The notes beneath the pieces were generated by a model. That model worked only from the letters and a program-made list of their open reading frames with translations, ran no database searches and was not told where the DNA came from. Below, in pieces: positions 30,031 to 38,406 of a stretch of DNA of 41,060 bases (its first letter is position 1; each line of letters begins with the position of its first letter). A program made the position numbers and the translations under genes. Source of the DNA: Vulcanococcus limneticus LL (lineage in GTDB: Bacteria > Cyanobacteriota > Cyanobacteriia > PCC-6307 > Cyanobiaceae); NCBI RefSeq assembly GCF_002252705.1, contig NZ_NQLA01000027.1, positions 1 to 41,060 on the forward strand, read 5' to 3'.

Positions 30031-31185
30031 ATGGCCGCAGCTGAGCCACCCGTGACCGCCAGCGACCACCTCACGGCGCTCAGGGCCGACTTCGAGCAGG
30101 ACGCGCGCCTGAATGAGGTGTTCCTGGTGCTCAGCGTGGGCGCCAGCCTGATCGCCATCCTCGGCCTTCTGGCCAACAGCACGGCTGTGGTGATCGGCGC
30201 CATGGTGGTCGCCCCCTGGATCTCGCCGCTGCGCTCGATGGCCTTCGGCATCCTGGAGGGGCGCTTCGCCCTGGTGGGCCAGGCCCTCGGCACCCTGGCC
30301 ACCGGCGTCGTGAGCACCACGGCGATCGCGGCCCTGCTGGGCAGCTTCTCCGGCTTCCCGAGCTTCGGCAGTGAAGTGCTCAGCCGCACGGCTCCCAACC
30401 TGCTGGATCTGGGCATTGCGCTTGTGGCCGGCGGCATCGCCACCTACGCGCGGGTGCGCAGCGACGCGGTGTCGTCGATTGCCGGCACCGCCATCGCCGT
30501 GGCCCTGGTGCCGCCGATGTGTGTGGTGGGGCTACTGCTCTCGGCCGGCCTGTGGGAACCGGCCCTCGGGGCCGCCCTGTTGTTCGCCACCAACCTGCTG
30601 GGCATCCTCAGCGGCGGCCTGGTGGTGCTCGCGATCCTGGAGCCATCGCTGCGGTTCCGCTTCTGGCGCAGCCGCGTGGGGCTGGTGAGCCTGCTGCTCA
30701 CGGCCCTGCTGTTGATTCCCCTGAGCAGCAGTTTCCTGCGGCTGCTGGATCAGGCCCGGCGCGACGCGGCCCTGCAGCTGGTGGAGCGCGCCATCGCCAC
30801 CAACCTCAAGCGGGAGACGGTGAGCCTGGGACGGGATGCCGACGTGGTGGGTGTGTCCATCGACTGGACGCAGAACCCGCCCCTGATCCGCGCCTCTGCG
30901 CGCGTGACCAACCCGCAGCTGCCAACGCCGAAGCAGGTTGCAGCCCTTCAGGACTACATCAACAGCAAGCAGCCGATCAACTTCCGGCTGGTGGTGCAGC
31001 GCTTGTCCACCGATGTGGTGGGCCCCGAGACCGATCCCAACCCGCCCCAGGTTCAGGAGAAGCTGCGGAAGGGGAGGCTGAACCCGATTCCCGAACTGCC
31101 CCCGCTGCCGGAGCCCGCGGCTGCGCCAAGCGGCGAGCCTGCTCCGGAAGGCGAGGCCAAGCCTGCGGCACCCGCCGGGACCTAG
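30031..31185 (+). CDS. DUF389 (TIGR00341-type) multi-pass membrane protein
   Basis: A 384-residue membrane protein starting at ATG 30031; the frame extends 106 codons further upstream but only antisense to crcB. Six or so helices are visible, with LLANSTAVVIGAMVVAPWIS and PLRSMAFGIL near the N terminus, AIVxGAMVVAPxxxPL being the DUF389 hallmark, and SSIAGTAIAVALVPPMCVVG further on. The cytoplasmic C-terminal region (about 250-350) is soluble and ends in a Pro/Glu/Ala-rich tail. Function in the family is unknown. It overlaps the convergent EAL gene by 4 bp. Confidence 0.88.
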   Translation: MAAAEPPVTASDHLTALRADFEQDARLNEVFLVLSVGASLIAILGLLANSTAVVIGAMVVAPWISPLRSMAFGILEGRFALVGQALGTLATGVVSTTAIAALLGSFSGFPSFGSEVLSRTAPNLLDLGIALVAGGIATYARVRSDAVSSIAGTAIAVALVPPMCVVGLLLSAGLWEPALGAALLFATNLLGILSGGLVVLAILEPSLRFRFWRSRVGLVSLLLTALLLIPLSSSFLRLLDQARRDAALQLVERAIATNLKRETVSLGRDADVVGVSIDWTQNPPLIRASARVTNPQLPTPKQVAALQDYINSKQPINFRLVVQRLSTDVVGPETDPNPPQVQEKLRKGRLNPIPELPPLPEPAAAPSGEPAPEGEAKPAAPAGT

Positions 31186-32987
31186 ACCAGCCGTTCGCGC
31201 CACTGGGCCAGGTAAGCGATCGCATCGGCCTCGGCCAGGGGCCTGGCAAACAGGTAGCCCTGGCCGATGGTGATCCCCTGCTCCAGCAGCCAGCGGCGCT
31301 GGGCCTCCGTTTCGATGCCCTCGGCCGTGGTGGAGAGGCCCAGGCCCTGGCTGAGGGAGATCACGGCCTCCAGCAGGGTGTTGCTCGGCCGTTCCGGATC
31401 GTTGATGCAGCGCACAAAGCTGCCGTCCACCTTGAGGGAACGGAACGGCAGGGTGTGCAGCCGGCTCAGCCAGGAGTGGCCGGCGCCGAAGTCGTCGAGG
31501 GCGATTGTGATGCCGCGCTCCGCCAGCTCCAGCAGGAACTGGGCCAGGGGACCCTGGCCGTTGGAATCGCGCAGGTCGTCCTCGAGGATCTCGAGCTGCA
31601 GGCTCCAGTGCGGCGGCAGGGGATTGGCCGCAAGCACCTCCAGCAACCGCGCCCGCAGGGGCCTCTGCTCCAGCACCTGGGTCGAGATGTTGACGCTCAG
31701 CAGCATGGGCCGACCGGGCAGCTGACGGGCCAGAGGCTGGGCAACGGCCAGGCCCTTGGCGATCATCTGCAGGTCCAGTTCCGCCGCCAGGCCGGCGCGG
31801 TAGGCCAGGGGCACAAACCGATCCGGTGGGATCCAGGCGCCACTGGCCAGCTGCCAGCGGGCCAGGCATTCGAAGCCGATCGGGGCGCCACTGGCCAGAT
31901 CCACCAGGGGCTGCACGTAGGGGAGCAGCTGCCGCTCATGCAGCACCAGCCGGAGCTGCTCCTCCAGGGCCACCTCCGCTTCGGCCCGGGCCCGGATCAC
32001 CGGATCCACAAAGCAGTGGTTGTTGCCGTTGCCCGCGCGGGCGATCCCCAGGGCGATGCTGGCATCGGCGAGGAGGGCCGCAGCCGACAGGGGACGATCC
32101 GCGCCGGAGGGTGCGATGCCGATGGCGATGCCCACTGAGATGGTCTGCTCCCCCACGACAAGGGGCGCGTCGAGGGCGACGATCAGCCGATCGGCCACCG
32201 CGGCGATCCCCTCGCCCTGGTCCGGGCCCGACAGCAGCACCAGCAGCTGCGAGTCGCCGTAGCGGGCCGCCAGGGCGCCGGCGGGGAGGGCCGCTATCAG
32301 CCGCTCCACAAAGGCCTCCACCACCCGTTCAGCCAGGCGATCGCCGTGGATCGCGGCGATGCGACCCAGCTTGCGCAGGTGGCAGCGCAACAGGGCCAGG
32401 TGGGGGGGCTGCGGCTGGCCCAGCCTGGCCTCCAGCTGGACGTGGAAGGCCTCCAGATCCAGGAGCGGCGACCCGGATCGCCTGGGGTGCACCAGGGCGA
32501 CGGGCAGGGAGCGGCAGCTGCCCCGTACCCACTCGTGCTCAAACAGCCGGGCCGTTTGGCGAGCCAGGCGCTGCAGGGCATCGACCTGCTGGGCCCTCAG
32601 CTGGCGGGGCTGGGGATCCAGGGCCCAGAGGCTCCCGGCGGTGTGGCCGCTGGAGAGCAGCAGCGGGAAGCCGGCCACGAAGCGTGCCTGGGGGGCGGCC
32701 GTGCTGATCGCGCGCTGGCGCAGCGGTCCCTCAGCCTGGAGATCCCCCAGGATCAGCGGTTCGGTGCCGGGGTCGCTGTCGAGCCAGAGAGGGCCGAGGT
32801 CAGCGGGAATGCCGGGGCAACCAGCCGCGGCGTGGAACAGGGGATGGCGATCCGCCACCAGCTGAATCAGGCCGATGGAGGTCTCCGCCAGGGCGCGCGC
32901 CAGCACCGCCACATCCCCGAAATCCTGAAGTCGGTCGTCAACGGCGAGCCGGCCGGAGGCGGGCATCGGATCTGGTGCGATCACCAT
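31182..32987 (-). CDS. GAF-GGDEF(degenerate)-EAL c-di-GMP phosphodiesterase-like protein
   Basis: A 601-residue cytoplasmic regulator from ATG 32987 (a longer frame to 33323 would add low-complexity His/Gln sequence). A GAF domain lies at about 15-160, a degenerate GGDEF domain at about 175-325 whose signature reads YGDSQ (242-246), and an EAL domain at about 340-595. EAL catalytic parts are mostly kept: ECLAR (variant of EAL, 372-376), LLSVNIST, LEILEDD, IALDDFGAGHSWLSRLH, SLKVDGSFV and TTAEGIETEAQRRW. It is therefore probably a phosphodiesterase that breaks down c-di-GMP, with the GGDEF part acting as a GTP sensor. It overlaps the DUF389 end by 4 bp and is divergent from yeeE. Confidence 0.9.
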   Translation of the reverse strand: MVIAPDPMPASGRLAVDDRLQDFGDVAVLARALAETSIGLIQLVADRHPLFHAAAGCPGIPADLGPLWLDSDPGTEPLILGDLQAEGPLRQRAISTAAPQARFVAGFPLLLSSGHTAGSLWALDPQPRQLRAQQVDALQRLARQTARLFEHEWVRGSCRSLPVALVHPRRSGSPLLDLEAFHVQLEARLGQPQPPHLALLRCHLRKLGRIAAIHGDRLAERVVEAFVERLIAALPAGALAARYGDSQLLVLLSGPDQGEGIAAVADRLIVALDAPLVVGEQTISVGIAIGIAPSGADRPLSAAALLADASIALGIARAGNGNNHCFVDPVIRARAEAEVALEEQLRLVLHERQLLPYVQPLVDLASGAPIGFECLARWQLASGAWIPPDRFVPLAYRAGLAAELDLQMIAKGLAVAQPLARQLPGRPMLLSVNISTQVLEQRPLRARLLEVLAANPLPPHWSLQLEILEDDLRDSNGQGPLAQFLLELAERGITIALDDFGAGHSWLSRLHTLPFRSLKVDGSFVRCINDPERPSNTLLEAVISLSQGLGLSTTAEGIETEAQRRWLLEQGITIGQGYLFARPLAEADAIAYLAQWRERLV

Positions 32988-33152
32988 GGGCAAGTCATCC
33001 ACCTGATTCTGAGAATTTAATTGCTGGCGATCAGCCCAACAGAGGTGGATGTAGCCCCACACACATTCTTGGTCTGCTGCATGCTGCTGTGGATTGATTG
33101 GTAGAAGGTGAGCCCATCCCCTGACGTACATTCCTCTAAACTTGCACCAGAG

Positions 33153-34322
33153 ATGGCCCAAGCCCAGCCCCTGCTTGCCGGCGCCCGTCCCACCCCCCAG
33201 AGCCGTCTGCTGGTGATGCTGTTGGCCCTGGTGGCCGCCCTGGTGGTGGGCGTGGTGGGTTACGGCTGGCGCCAGAGCGCCCTGGCGCTGGTTGGGGTTC
33301 TGTTCGGCATCAGCCTTTACCACGCCAGTTTTGGCTTTGCCTCCTCCTACCGGCAGCTGCTGCTGCGTGGCGATGGCCGCGGGGTGCTCGCCCAGGTGCT
33401 CATGCTCAGCGTGGCCACCCTGCTGTTCGCTCCGCTGCTGATCGCCGGCGTGGGGCGGGGCGCCGTGGCGCCGTTGGCGTTGCAGGCGGTGATCGGCGCC
33501 TTCCTGTTCGGGATCGGCATGCAGCTGGGCAGCGGCTGCGCCTGCGGCACCCTCTACACGATCGGAGGGGGCAGCGCCATGATGGTGCTCACCCTGGTGA
33601 GCTTCTCGGGCGGCTCCTTCGCCGCGAGCCTCAGCACCGAAGCCTGGGCCGTCCTACCTCGGCTCGACCCCGTCTCGCTCCTGCAGCGCTGGGGCTGGGC
33701 GGGTGCCGGCCTGCAGCTGCTGGTGCTCGCCATCCTGGCCCTGGCGCTCTGGCGCTGGCAGCGTCCCCGGCTGGCGGAGGAGGGCTTCTGGCCGCGCACC
33801 CCGGGTTGGCGCAACCTGGCACTGGGCCCCTGGTCGCTGGTGGGAGGGGCGGTATCGCTGGCCCTGCTCAACGCCCTCACCGTGGTGCTGGCAGGGCGGC
33901 CCTGGGGCGTCACCCGGGGCTTCACGCTCTGGGCCGCCAAACTGGCCACCCTGCTGGGCTGGAACCCCGATACCAGCCCGATCTGGAGCCAGGGCCCCTT
34001 CGCCACAGCCCTGCAGGCCAGCCTGTTCGCCGACGTCACCTCGGTGATGAACCTGGGCATCGTGCTGGGTTCGGCCACGGCGGCGGCCCTGGCGGGACGG
34101 CTGAGCGTGCGCACGCCACCGTCGGCGGCGGCCTGGCTGGCGGCCCTGCTGGGCGGCCTGATGATGGGATACGGCGCCTGGCTGGCCTTCGGCTGCAACG
34201 TGGGCGCCTACTTCAGCGGGATCGCCTCCACCAGCCTGCACGGCTGGCTGTGGATTGCCTTTGCCCTGCTGGGCACGGCCGTGGGGGTGCGGCTGCGCCC
34301 CTGGTTCGGCCTGCCCAGCTGA
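33153..34322 (+). CDS. YeeE/YedE family sulfur-compound transporter
   Basis: A 389-residue membrane protein with about ten helices starting at ATG 33153. The two conserved Cys-containing signatures are present: GIGMQLGSGCACGTLYTIGG in the first half and GYGAWLAFGCNVGAYFSGIA in the second half, which match the thiosulfate-path cysteines of TsuA/YeeE proteins. Its likely substrate is thiosulfate or another sulfur species, but neighbouring sulfur-metabolism genes are not seen. The gene ends 22 bp before the convergent DUF4079 gene. Confidence 0.9.
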   Translation: MAQAQPLLAGARPTPQSRLLVMLLALVAALVVGVVGYGWRQSALALVGVLFGISLYHASFGFASSYRQLLLRGDGRGVLAQVLMLSVATLLFAPLLIAGVGRGAVAPLALQAVIGAFLFGIGMQLGSGCACGTLYTIGGGSAMMVLTLVSFSGGSFAASLSTEAWAVLPRLDPVSLLQRWGWAGAGLQLLVLAILALALWRWQRPRLAEEGFWPRTPGWRNLALGPWSLVGGAVSLALLNALTVVLAGRPWGVTRGFTLWAAKLATLLGWNPDTSPIWSQGPFATALQASLFADVTSVMNLGIVLGSATAAALAGRLSVRTPPSAAAWLAALLGGLMMGYGAWLAFGCNVGAYFSGIASTSLHGWLWIAFALLGTAVGVRLRPWFGLPS

Positions 34323-34344
34323 AGGCGACACGGCCGCCCACCAC

Positions 34345-35043
34345 TCAGGGCTGGCTCGCCGGGCACTGTTGGGTCTCGAAGTTGCAGCTGTAGATGGCCG
34401 GCTTCTGCCAGTTCAGCGGAATCTCCAGCAGATCCCGCGGGCCGCTGATGCCCTGGGCCAGAAACACCACGGCAGCAAGCACGTTGGCGCTCACGTGCAG
34501 GCGACGCCAGCGCAGGCTGCGGTAGATCTCGGGCTTGGAGGCCAGCGACAACAGGAGCAGGCCGCACAGGCCAATGCCTCCCCAGAAGTGCGACTGCCAG
34601 AAGGCCAGCTGGAAGGGGTTGTCGCTGAGGCGGTAGACCTCGCCCTGCAGGCCCAGGCCGATCAGCCCCGCCCAGGTGAGCAGGGCGAAGCTGGCCCGGT
34701 ACACCGAGTCCCGGGCCCGCCACAGGGCGGCGAAGGCGGCCGTGGTGCCCACTACCACCAGGCTCAGCAGCCCCAGCCGGCTGGGTCCGCCGGCAAACTC
34801 TGCCAGGGGCTTGCTGGTGGCGATAACCACCACCAGGGCCACGAGCACCCCGAGCACCACCGCGCCGCTGAGAAGCCGGCCCAGGTCTGCATGGTCGCGG
34901 CCCACGGTGGCCGGATCCTTGCTGTGCTCGAGGCGGCGACGCCGGGTCTGGAGTGCCAGGCGCAGCACCTGGCCGAGCAGGGGGTAGATCACCACCACGG
35001 CCAGAACCGGGTGCAGCAACCAGAGCCAGTCAACGGTCTGCAT
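34345..35043 (-). CDS. DUF4079 family membrane protein, cytochrome b561-like
   Basis: A 232-residue protein with five or six transmembrane helices. The conserved His positions fall in separate helices: LLHPVLAVVVIY, HADLGRLLSGAV, WQSHFWGGIGLCG and RRLHVSANVLAAVVFLAQ, followed by the ISGPRDLLEIPLNWQ tail typical of DUF4079. Four such His in four helices is the spacing expected for two haem b groups as in b561-type electron carriers, which is my inference. The C terminus YSCNFETQQCP has two Cys. It lies downstream of a small exported Cys/Gly/His-rich protein gene, probably one operon. Confidence 0.85.
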   Translation of the reverse strand: MQTVDWLWLLHPVLAVVVIYPLLGQVLRLALQTRRRRLEHSKDPATVGRDHADLGRLLSGAVVLGVLVALVVVIATSKPLAEFAGGPSRLGLLSLVVVGTTAAFAALWRARDSVYRASFALLTWAGLIGLGLQGEVYRLSDNPFQLAFWQSHFWGGIGLCGLLLLSLASKPEIYRSLRWRRLHVSANVLAAVVFLAQGISGPRDLLEIPLNWQKPAIYSCNFETQQCPASQP

Positions 35044-35120
35044 GGCGGGAGCGGCAGAGAAGGGAACGAAATGGACAGGAGTAGTGGGCGTCTGCCATCA
35101 ACAGGCGAGCAAGCCGACGC

Positions 35121-35363
35121 TCAGTGGCCGCCGTGGGCACCGCAGCCACCGGCCGGGCTGGAGGCGCCGCAACCACCGGCCTCCGAAGCGGAAGCGGCGG
35201 GCTTGGCGGGAGCCGCCTTGGGCTTGTTGCCCTTGGCGGCCGGGGTGGTGGCCTTGCCGGAGCTACCGCCGGTGCTCTGGGCCAGGGCTGGAGCCACCAC
35301 GGCGGCGCTGCTGATCACAGCGGCGGCCAGGCCACGGGCCAGCCGGTCGGACAGGGAAGGCAT
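35121..35363 (-). CDS. Small exported Ala/Lys/Pro-rich protein with Cys-Gly-His tail
   Basis: An 80-residue protein from ATG 35363; the frame continues upstream but without a signal peptide. MPSLSDRLARGLAAAVISSA followed by AVVAPALAQ is a typical signal peptide. A low-complexity linker (GNKPKAAPAKPAASASEA) follows, and then GGCGASSPAGGCGAHGGH: two GGCGA units and two His. The tail is a plausible metal-binding or thiol-modified element in the periplasm. I do not recognise a named family; Cys-rich bufferin- or HvfA-like RiPP precursors are a loose comparison only, and no DUF692-type partner is nearby. It is co-directional with the DUF4079 gene 77 bp downstream. Confidence 0.7.
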   Translation of the reverse strand: MPSLSDRLARGLAAAVISSAAVVAPALAQSTGGSSGKATTPAAKGNKPKAAPAKPAASASEAGGCGASSPAGGCGAHGGH

Positions 35364-35556
35364 GGAACCGAGCCAACGAGAGGAGACGGAACGACACGGG
35401 CCAGGGCGAGGACCAAGGCCGTGCACTGCGATCAAGAATGACGCGCACGGCGCCGCTTCGGTGCAGCGCTGATGACATGCCCCGGCCTGTGGCCTGGCCC
35501 ACCGCCAATCGCCGGCCAGGTCTGCCAAGCTTCTGCCTCTGATCCGAAACGCACCC

Positions 35557-36036
35557 GTGGCGCGCCGCCATCCCCCGCTGCAGCGCATCCGGCGCATCCT
35601 GGAGTGGCTCTGGCAGCAGGAGGGCAGTGCCTCCCAGCGGGCCCGCGGGCTGGCGGTGGGGGTGTTCAGCGGCTGCTTCCCCTTCTTCGGGCTGCAGATC
35701 GTGATCGGCGTGGCCCTGGCCAGCGTGGTGCGCGGCAACCATCTGCTGGCGGCTGCGGGCACCTGGATCAGCAACCCCTTCACCTCCCTGCCGCTCTACT
35801 GGTTCAACTACCAGCTGGGGATCCTCCTGCTGGGCCCCGGCCCCAGTTTTCCCGAGCTGGACATGCTGCTCAGCGAGCGGTTCTGGCACCTGGGCTGGGG
35901 CTTCGCCAGCCGGCTGTTGCTGGGCTCCACCGTGGTGGGGCTGATCTGCGCCAGCCTGGCCGGGCTGCTCTACTGGCGCTGGCTGCACCGTCAGCCGGCG
36001 GCCCTGGGACCTGCGGCGCGCCGACCGAGGCGCTGA
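35557..36036 (+). CDS. DUF2062 family membrane protein
   Basis: A 159-residue protein that starts with GTG at 35557. It contains the DUF2062 pattern: a short basic N terminus, ARGLAVGVFSGCFPFFGLQI, VIGVALASVVRGNHLLAAAG, TWISNPFTSLPLYWFNYQLG and a C-terminal helix. Three to four helices are predicted. Members often sit beside glycosyltransferase or lipid genes, but function is unknown. It is isolated here: the 193-bp spacer upstream shows no gene, and the gene ends 57 bp before the PilZ-like pair. Confidence 0.85.
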   Translation: MARRHPPLQRIRRILEWLWQQEGSASQRARGLAVGVFSGCFPFFGLQIVIGVALASVVRGNHLLAAAGTWISNPFTSLPLYWFNYQLGILLLGPGPSFPELDMLLSERFWHLGWGFASRLLLGSTVVGLICASLAGLLYWRWLHRQPAALGPAARRPRR

Positions 36037-36093
36037 CCCACGGCGCCAAACCCATGGCCCCACAGGCTCCCTGGGCTTGACTGGGGGGTCAGC

Positions 36094-36603
36094 TTGAACA
36101 ACCCTCCGGGGATTGACGGGACACGGGTGGACTCGATCGGGCGGATGAGCGACACCATTGGCGCCCTCATCAGGGCCATCGGGGCCCTGGGCCGCTGGAT
36201 CGCGGGACTGATCGGCTGGGGCGCTCCGGCCCGCCAGGCCACGGCCAAGCTGGGCGCCTCGGGCCGCACCCAGCGCAAGCCCCGCGGCACCGTGCTGGTG
36301 AATCCGCCGGCTGGCGAGCTCACCGACCACAAGGGCGGGCTCTGGCGAGCGGTCCTCTGGGATGTGAGTGAGTCGGGCATCTGCGTGGCGATCCGCGGTC
36401 GCCAGCCCCAACTGCAACGCGGCGCGGCGATGAGCCTGCGGCTGCACGATCCGGTGACGGCGATCACGCGCCGCTTCCGCATGGAGCTGATGTGGACCAA
36501 GACCGAGGGCCAGGACATCTACCTGGGCCTCAAGCTGCGCAAGGGCTCGGCGCCGATCCGCGGCAGCTTCCTGCAGCGCTATCTGCCCCATGGGGGCTCG
36601 TAG
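36094..36603 (+). CDS. PilZ-like domain protein with altered arginine motif
   Basis: A 169-residue protein starting at TTG 36094, or 152 residues from ATG 36145. An N-terminal amphipathic segment (IGALIRAIGALGRWIAGLIG) precedes a PilZ-like beta fold. The DxSxxG half of the c-di-GMP motif is present (LWDVSESGICV, D90-G95). The RxxxR half reads as RTQRKPR, so spacing is altered. It is likely a c-di-GMP receptor or a relative that lost binding. The next gene encodes a second PilZ-like protein. Confidence 0.7.
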   Translation: MNNPPGIDGTRVDSIGRMSDTIGALIRAIGALGRWIAGLIGWGAPARQATAKLGASGRTQRKPRGTVLVNPPAGELTDHKGGLWRAVLWDVSESGICVAIRGRQPQLQRGAAMSLRLHDPVTAITRRFRMELMWTKTEGQDIYLGLKLRKGSAPIRGSFLQRYLPHGGS

Positions 36604-36629
36604 GGTCAGACCAGCCCCCCACAGGATTG

Positions 36630-37058
36630 ATGGCTGACGGGAAACAGGCAGCAGACCCCCAGCCCACGCCGGGGGCGGCCCCGACTCCGCGCCGGGAGCA
36701 GCGCACCGTGATGCCCTTCCCCTCCGGCGCCATCCGCGTGGAGATCAGTCCCCCAAACGGTGACGCGATCCTGCACGGCAACCTCTGGGACCTGAGCCAC
36801 GACGGCTGCTGCGTTGTGGTGGACGGCCTTGCCGACGAGCTGGTCCACAGCAACTGCGGGCTTACGATCAAGGATCCCGTATCAGGCTCCACGCTGGAGG
36901 CCCTGGCCCTGCTGGAGTGGTGCGACGACACGATCACGAACTGCTTCTGCGGCTTCCGCTTCGTGATGCCCGAGCAGCTCCCCAGCGGCAGCTTCCTCGA
37001 TGACTACCTGCCGAAGCAGTCCATCCAGCCCCCTGAGGAACCGCTGCCTTCGCCCTGA
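36630..37058 (+). CDS. PilZ domain c-di-GMP receptor-like protein
   Basis: A 142-residue protein from ATG 36630. A Pro/Ala-rich lead (ADPQPTPGAAPTPRREQR) ends in the RxxxR motif (R21-x3-R25). The second half DxSxxG is WDLSHDGCCVVV (D54-G59). Both canonical c-di-GMP contact motifs are therefore present. The remaining beta strands (LEALALLEWCDDTITNCFCG, FRFV) contain several Cys. It probably shares a transcript with the upstream PilZ-like gene (26 bp away) and may act downstream of the EAL protein encoded at 31182-32987. Confidence 0.78.
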   Translation: MADGKQAADPQPTPGAAPTPRREQRTVMPFPSGAIRVEISPPNGDAILHGNLWDLSHDGCCVVVDGLADELVHSNCGLTIKDPVSGSTLEALALLEWCDDTITNCFCGFRFVMPEQLPSGSFLDDYLPKQSIQPPEEPLPSP

Positions 37059-37160
37059 CGGCATCGGGCTCCATTCCCGCTCTTGGGTGGCGCAATCCGC
37101 ATGGCCACGGCATCACGATCACGGCCCGGCTGGATCACCACCCTTGGCCGGCCGCCGTAG

Positions 37161-38222
37161 TCACCAGGTTTCCGGGGGCAGGCCGGCGCGGGCCTCCCGC
37201 AGCAGGTGGGAGGGCTTGACGTGGAAGCGCTGCTGAAAATCCACGCTGAACAGGCTCATCGAGCGGTAGCCGCAGGAGGCGGCGATACTGGCCACGCTGT
37301 CGCCCGGCTGGGGCTGCTGCAGGCGCTGGCGGGCCAGATCGAGCCGCTGGTTGCGGATCCACTGGGTGGCGGTGCAGCCCAGCCGTTTCTGAAAGGCATA
37401 TTGCAGGGCGCGCCGGGAGTAGAAGCTGTGGGCCTGCAGGATCGAGAGATCCAGGGCCTGATCCAGGTTGGCGTTGATGAAGGCCACCAGCTCATCGAAG
37501 GCATCAAGGCCCTGATCGGAGCGGCGTCTGAGCCGATCGAGGGGACTGTCGAGCCGGAGTTCCGGCAGCACCATCGCCGCCATCACCCGGTAGATCTGCT
37601 CATCGAGCTGCATGCGCTCCACCAGCAGCTGGCTGTAGACGCTGAGCCGCTCGGCCCGTTCCACCACGTCCCGCAGCATCTCCTGCAGCGGTGCCACGGC
37701 CGGATCCGCCGGCAGCCAGGCCTGGCTCAGTTCCACCTGGTCGGCCCAGCCCTCCGGGCTCTGCACCAACCCTCCCATCTGCAGGGCCGTCTGCATCAAC
37801 CGCTCCGGCTCCAGCTGCAGCGCCACCGTGCTCAGCAGGGAGCTCTCGCAGCTGGCGGCATCGCCCGAGAGAATCAGGCACCCATTGGCCAGGCATTCCA
37901 CTTCGCCAGCGGACTGCTGGAAGGTCTGCTCGCCGGCGTAGCCGAGGATCAGGGTGAGGGTGTGATGCTTGGCGATCCAGAGGCGGGCGGGCGGCAGGAT
38001 GCCCGCGCTCACAGCGATGCTGCCCAGGCGGCTGTGGTGGCCGTAGTGCCACCAGGGCTCCTGGGGACACGCGGGCACCAGCCGACGCAGCGGCAGCACC
38101 TGGCTGATCAGCGCCATGCTCTGCTGCGGGTCGTCGATCAGCTGCAGCCGCCGCCGGAAGGGGTTGTCAAGCTCCGCGGCCTGGGGATGGGCTTCAACGC
38201 AGGCTTGGCTGGCCTCTGACAT
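37161..38222 (-). CDS. AraC family transcriptional regulator
   Basis: A 353-residue regulator (ATG at 38222; GTG at 38225 adjoins it). The N-terminal 240 residues are an AraC-binding-like effector domain (AKHHTLTLILGYAGEQTF, NGCLILSGDAA). The C terminus (about 250-350) is the double helix-turn-helix: DLSILQAHSFYSRRALQYAF, QKRLGCTATQWIRNQRLDLA, RQRLQQPQPGDSVASIAASC, GYRSMSLFSVDFQQRF, with the usual GY-x-S-x-x-x-F-x-x-x-F pattern. The effector is unknown. It lies alone on the minus strand between the PilZ pair and the CheR/PAS gene. Confidence 0.92.
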   Translation of the reverse strand: MSEASQACVEAHPQAAELDNPFRRRLQLIDDPQQSMALISQVLPLRRLVPACPQEPWWHYGHHSRLGSIAVSAGILPPARLWIAKHHTLTLILGYAGEQTFQQSAGEVECLANGCLILSGDAASCESSLLSTVALQLEPERLMQTALQMGGLVQSPEGWADQVELSQAWLPADPAVAPLQEMLRDVVERAERLSVYSQLLVERMQLDEQIYRVMAAMVLPELRLDSPLDRLRRRSDQGLDAFDELVAFINANLDQALDLSILQAHSFYSRRALQYAFQKRLGCTATQWIRNQRLDLARQRLQQPQPGDSVASIAASCGYRSMSLFSVDFQQRFHVKPSHLLREARAGLPPETW

Positions 38223-38406
38223 CACCGGGGCGAGCGGTCTGGGAAGGGGGAGGCCGCCGGCAGTTCAACCCTACGTGCGATCTTCTCTTGCAGCTACGGC
38301 CGACGGGCAACCCCTCCGGGCCCTGGCGAAGCTCAGATGGCGGGCAGTGATGGAGAGCAGCCCCCAAACTCACTAGCGTGGTGCAGGGCTGGCCATCGAG
38401 GGGCGC

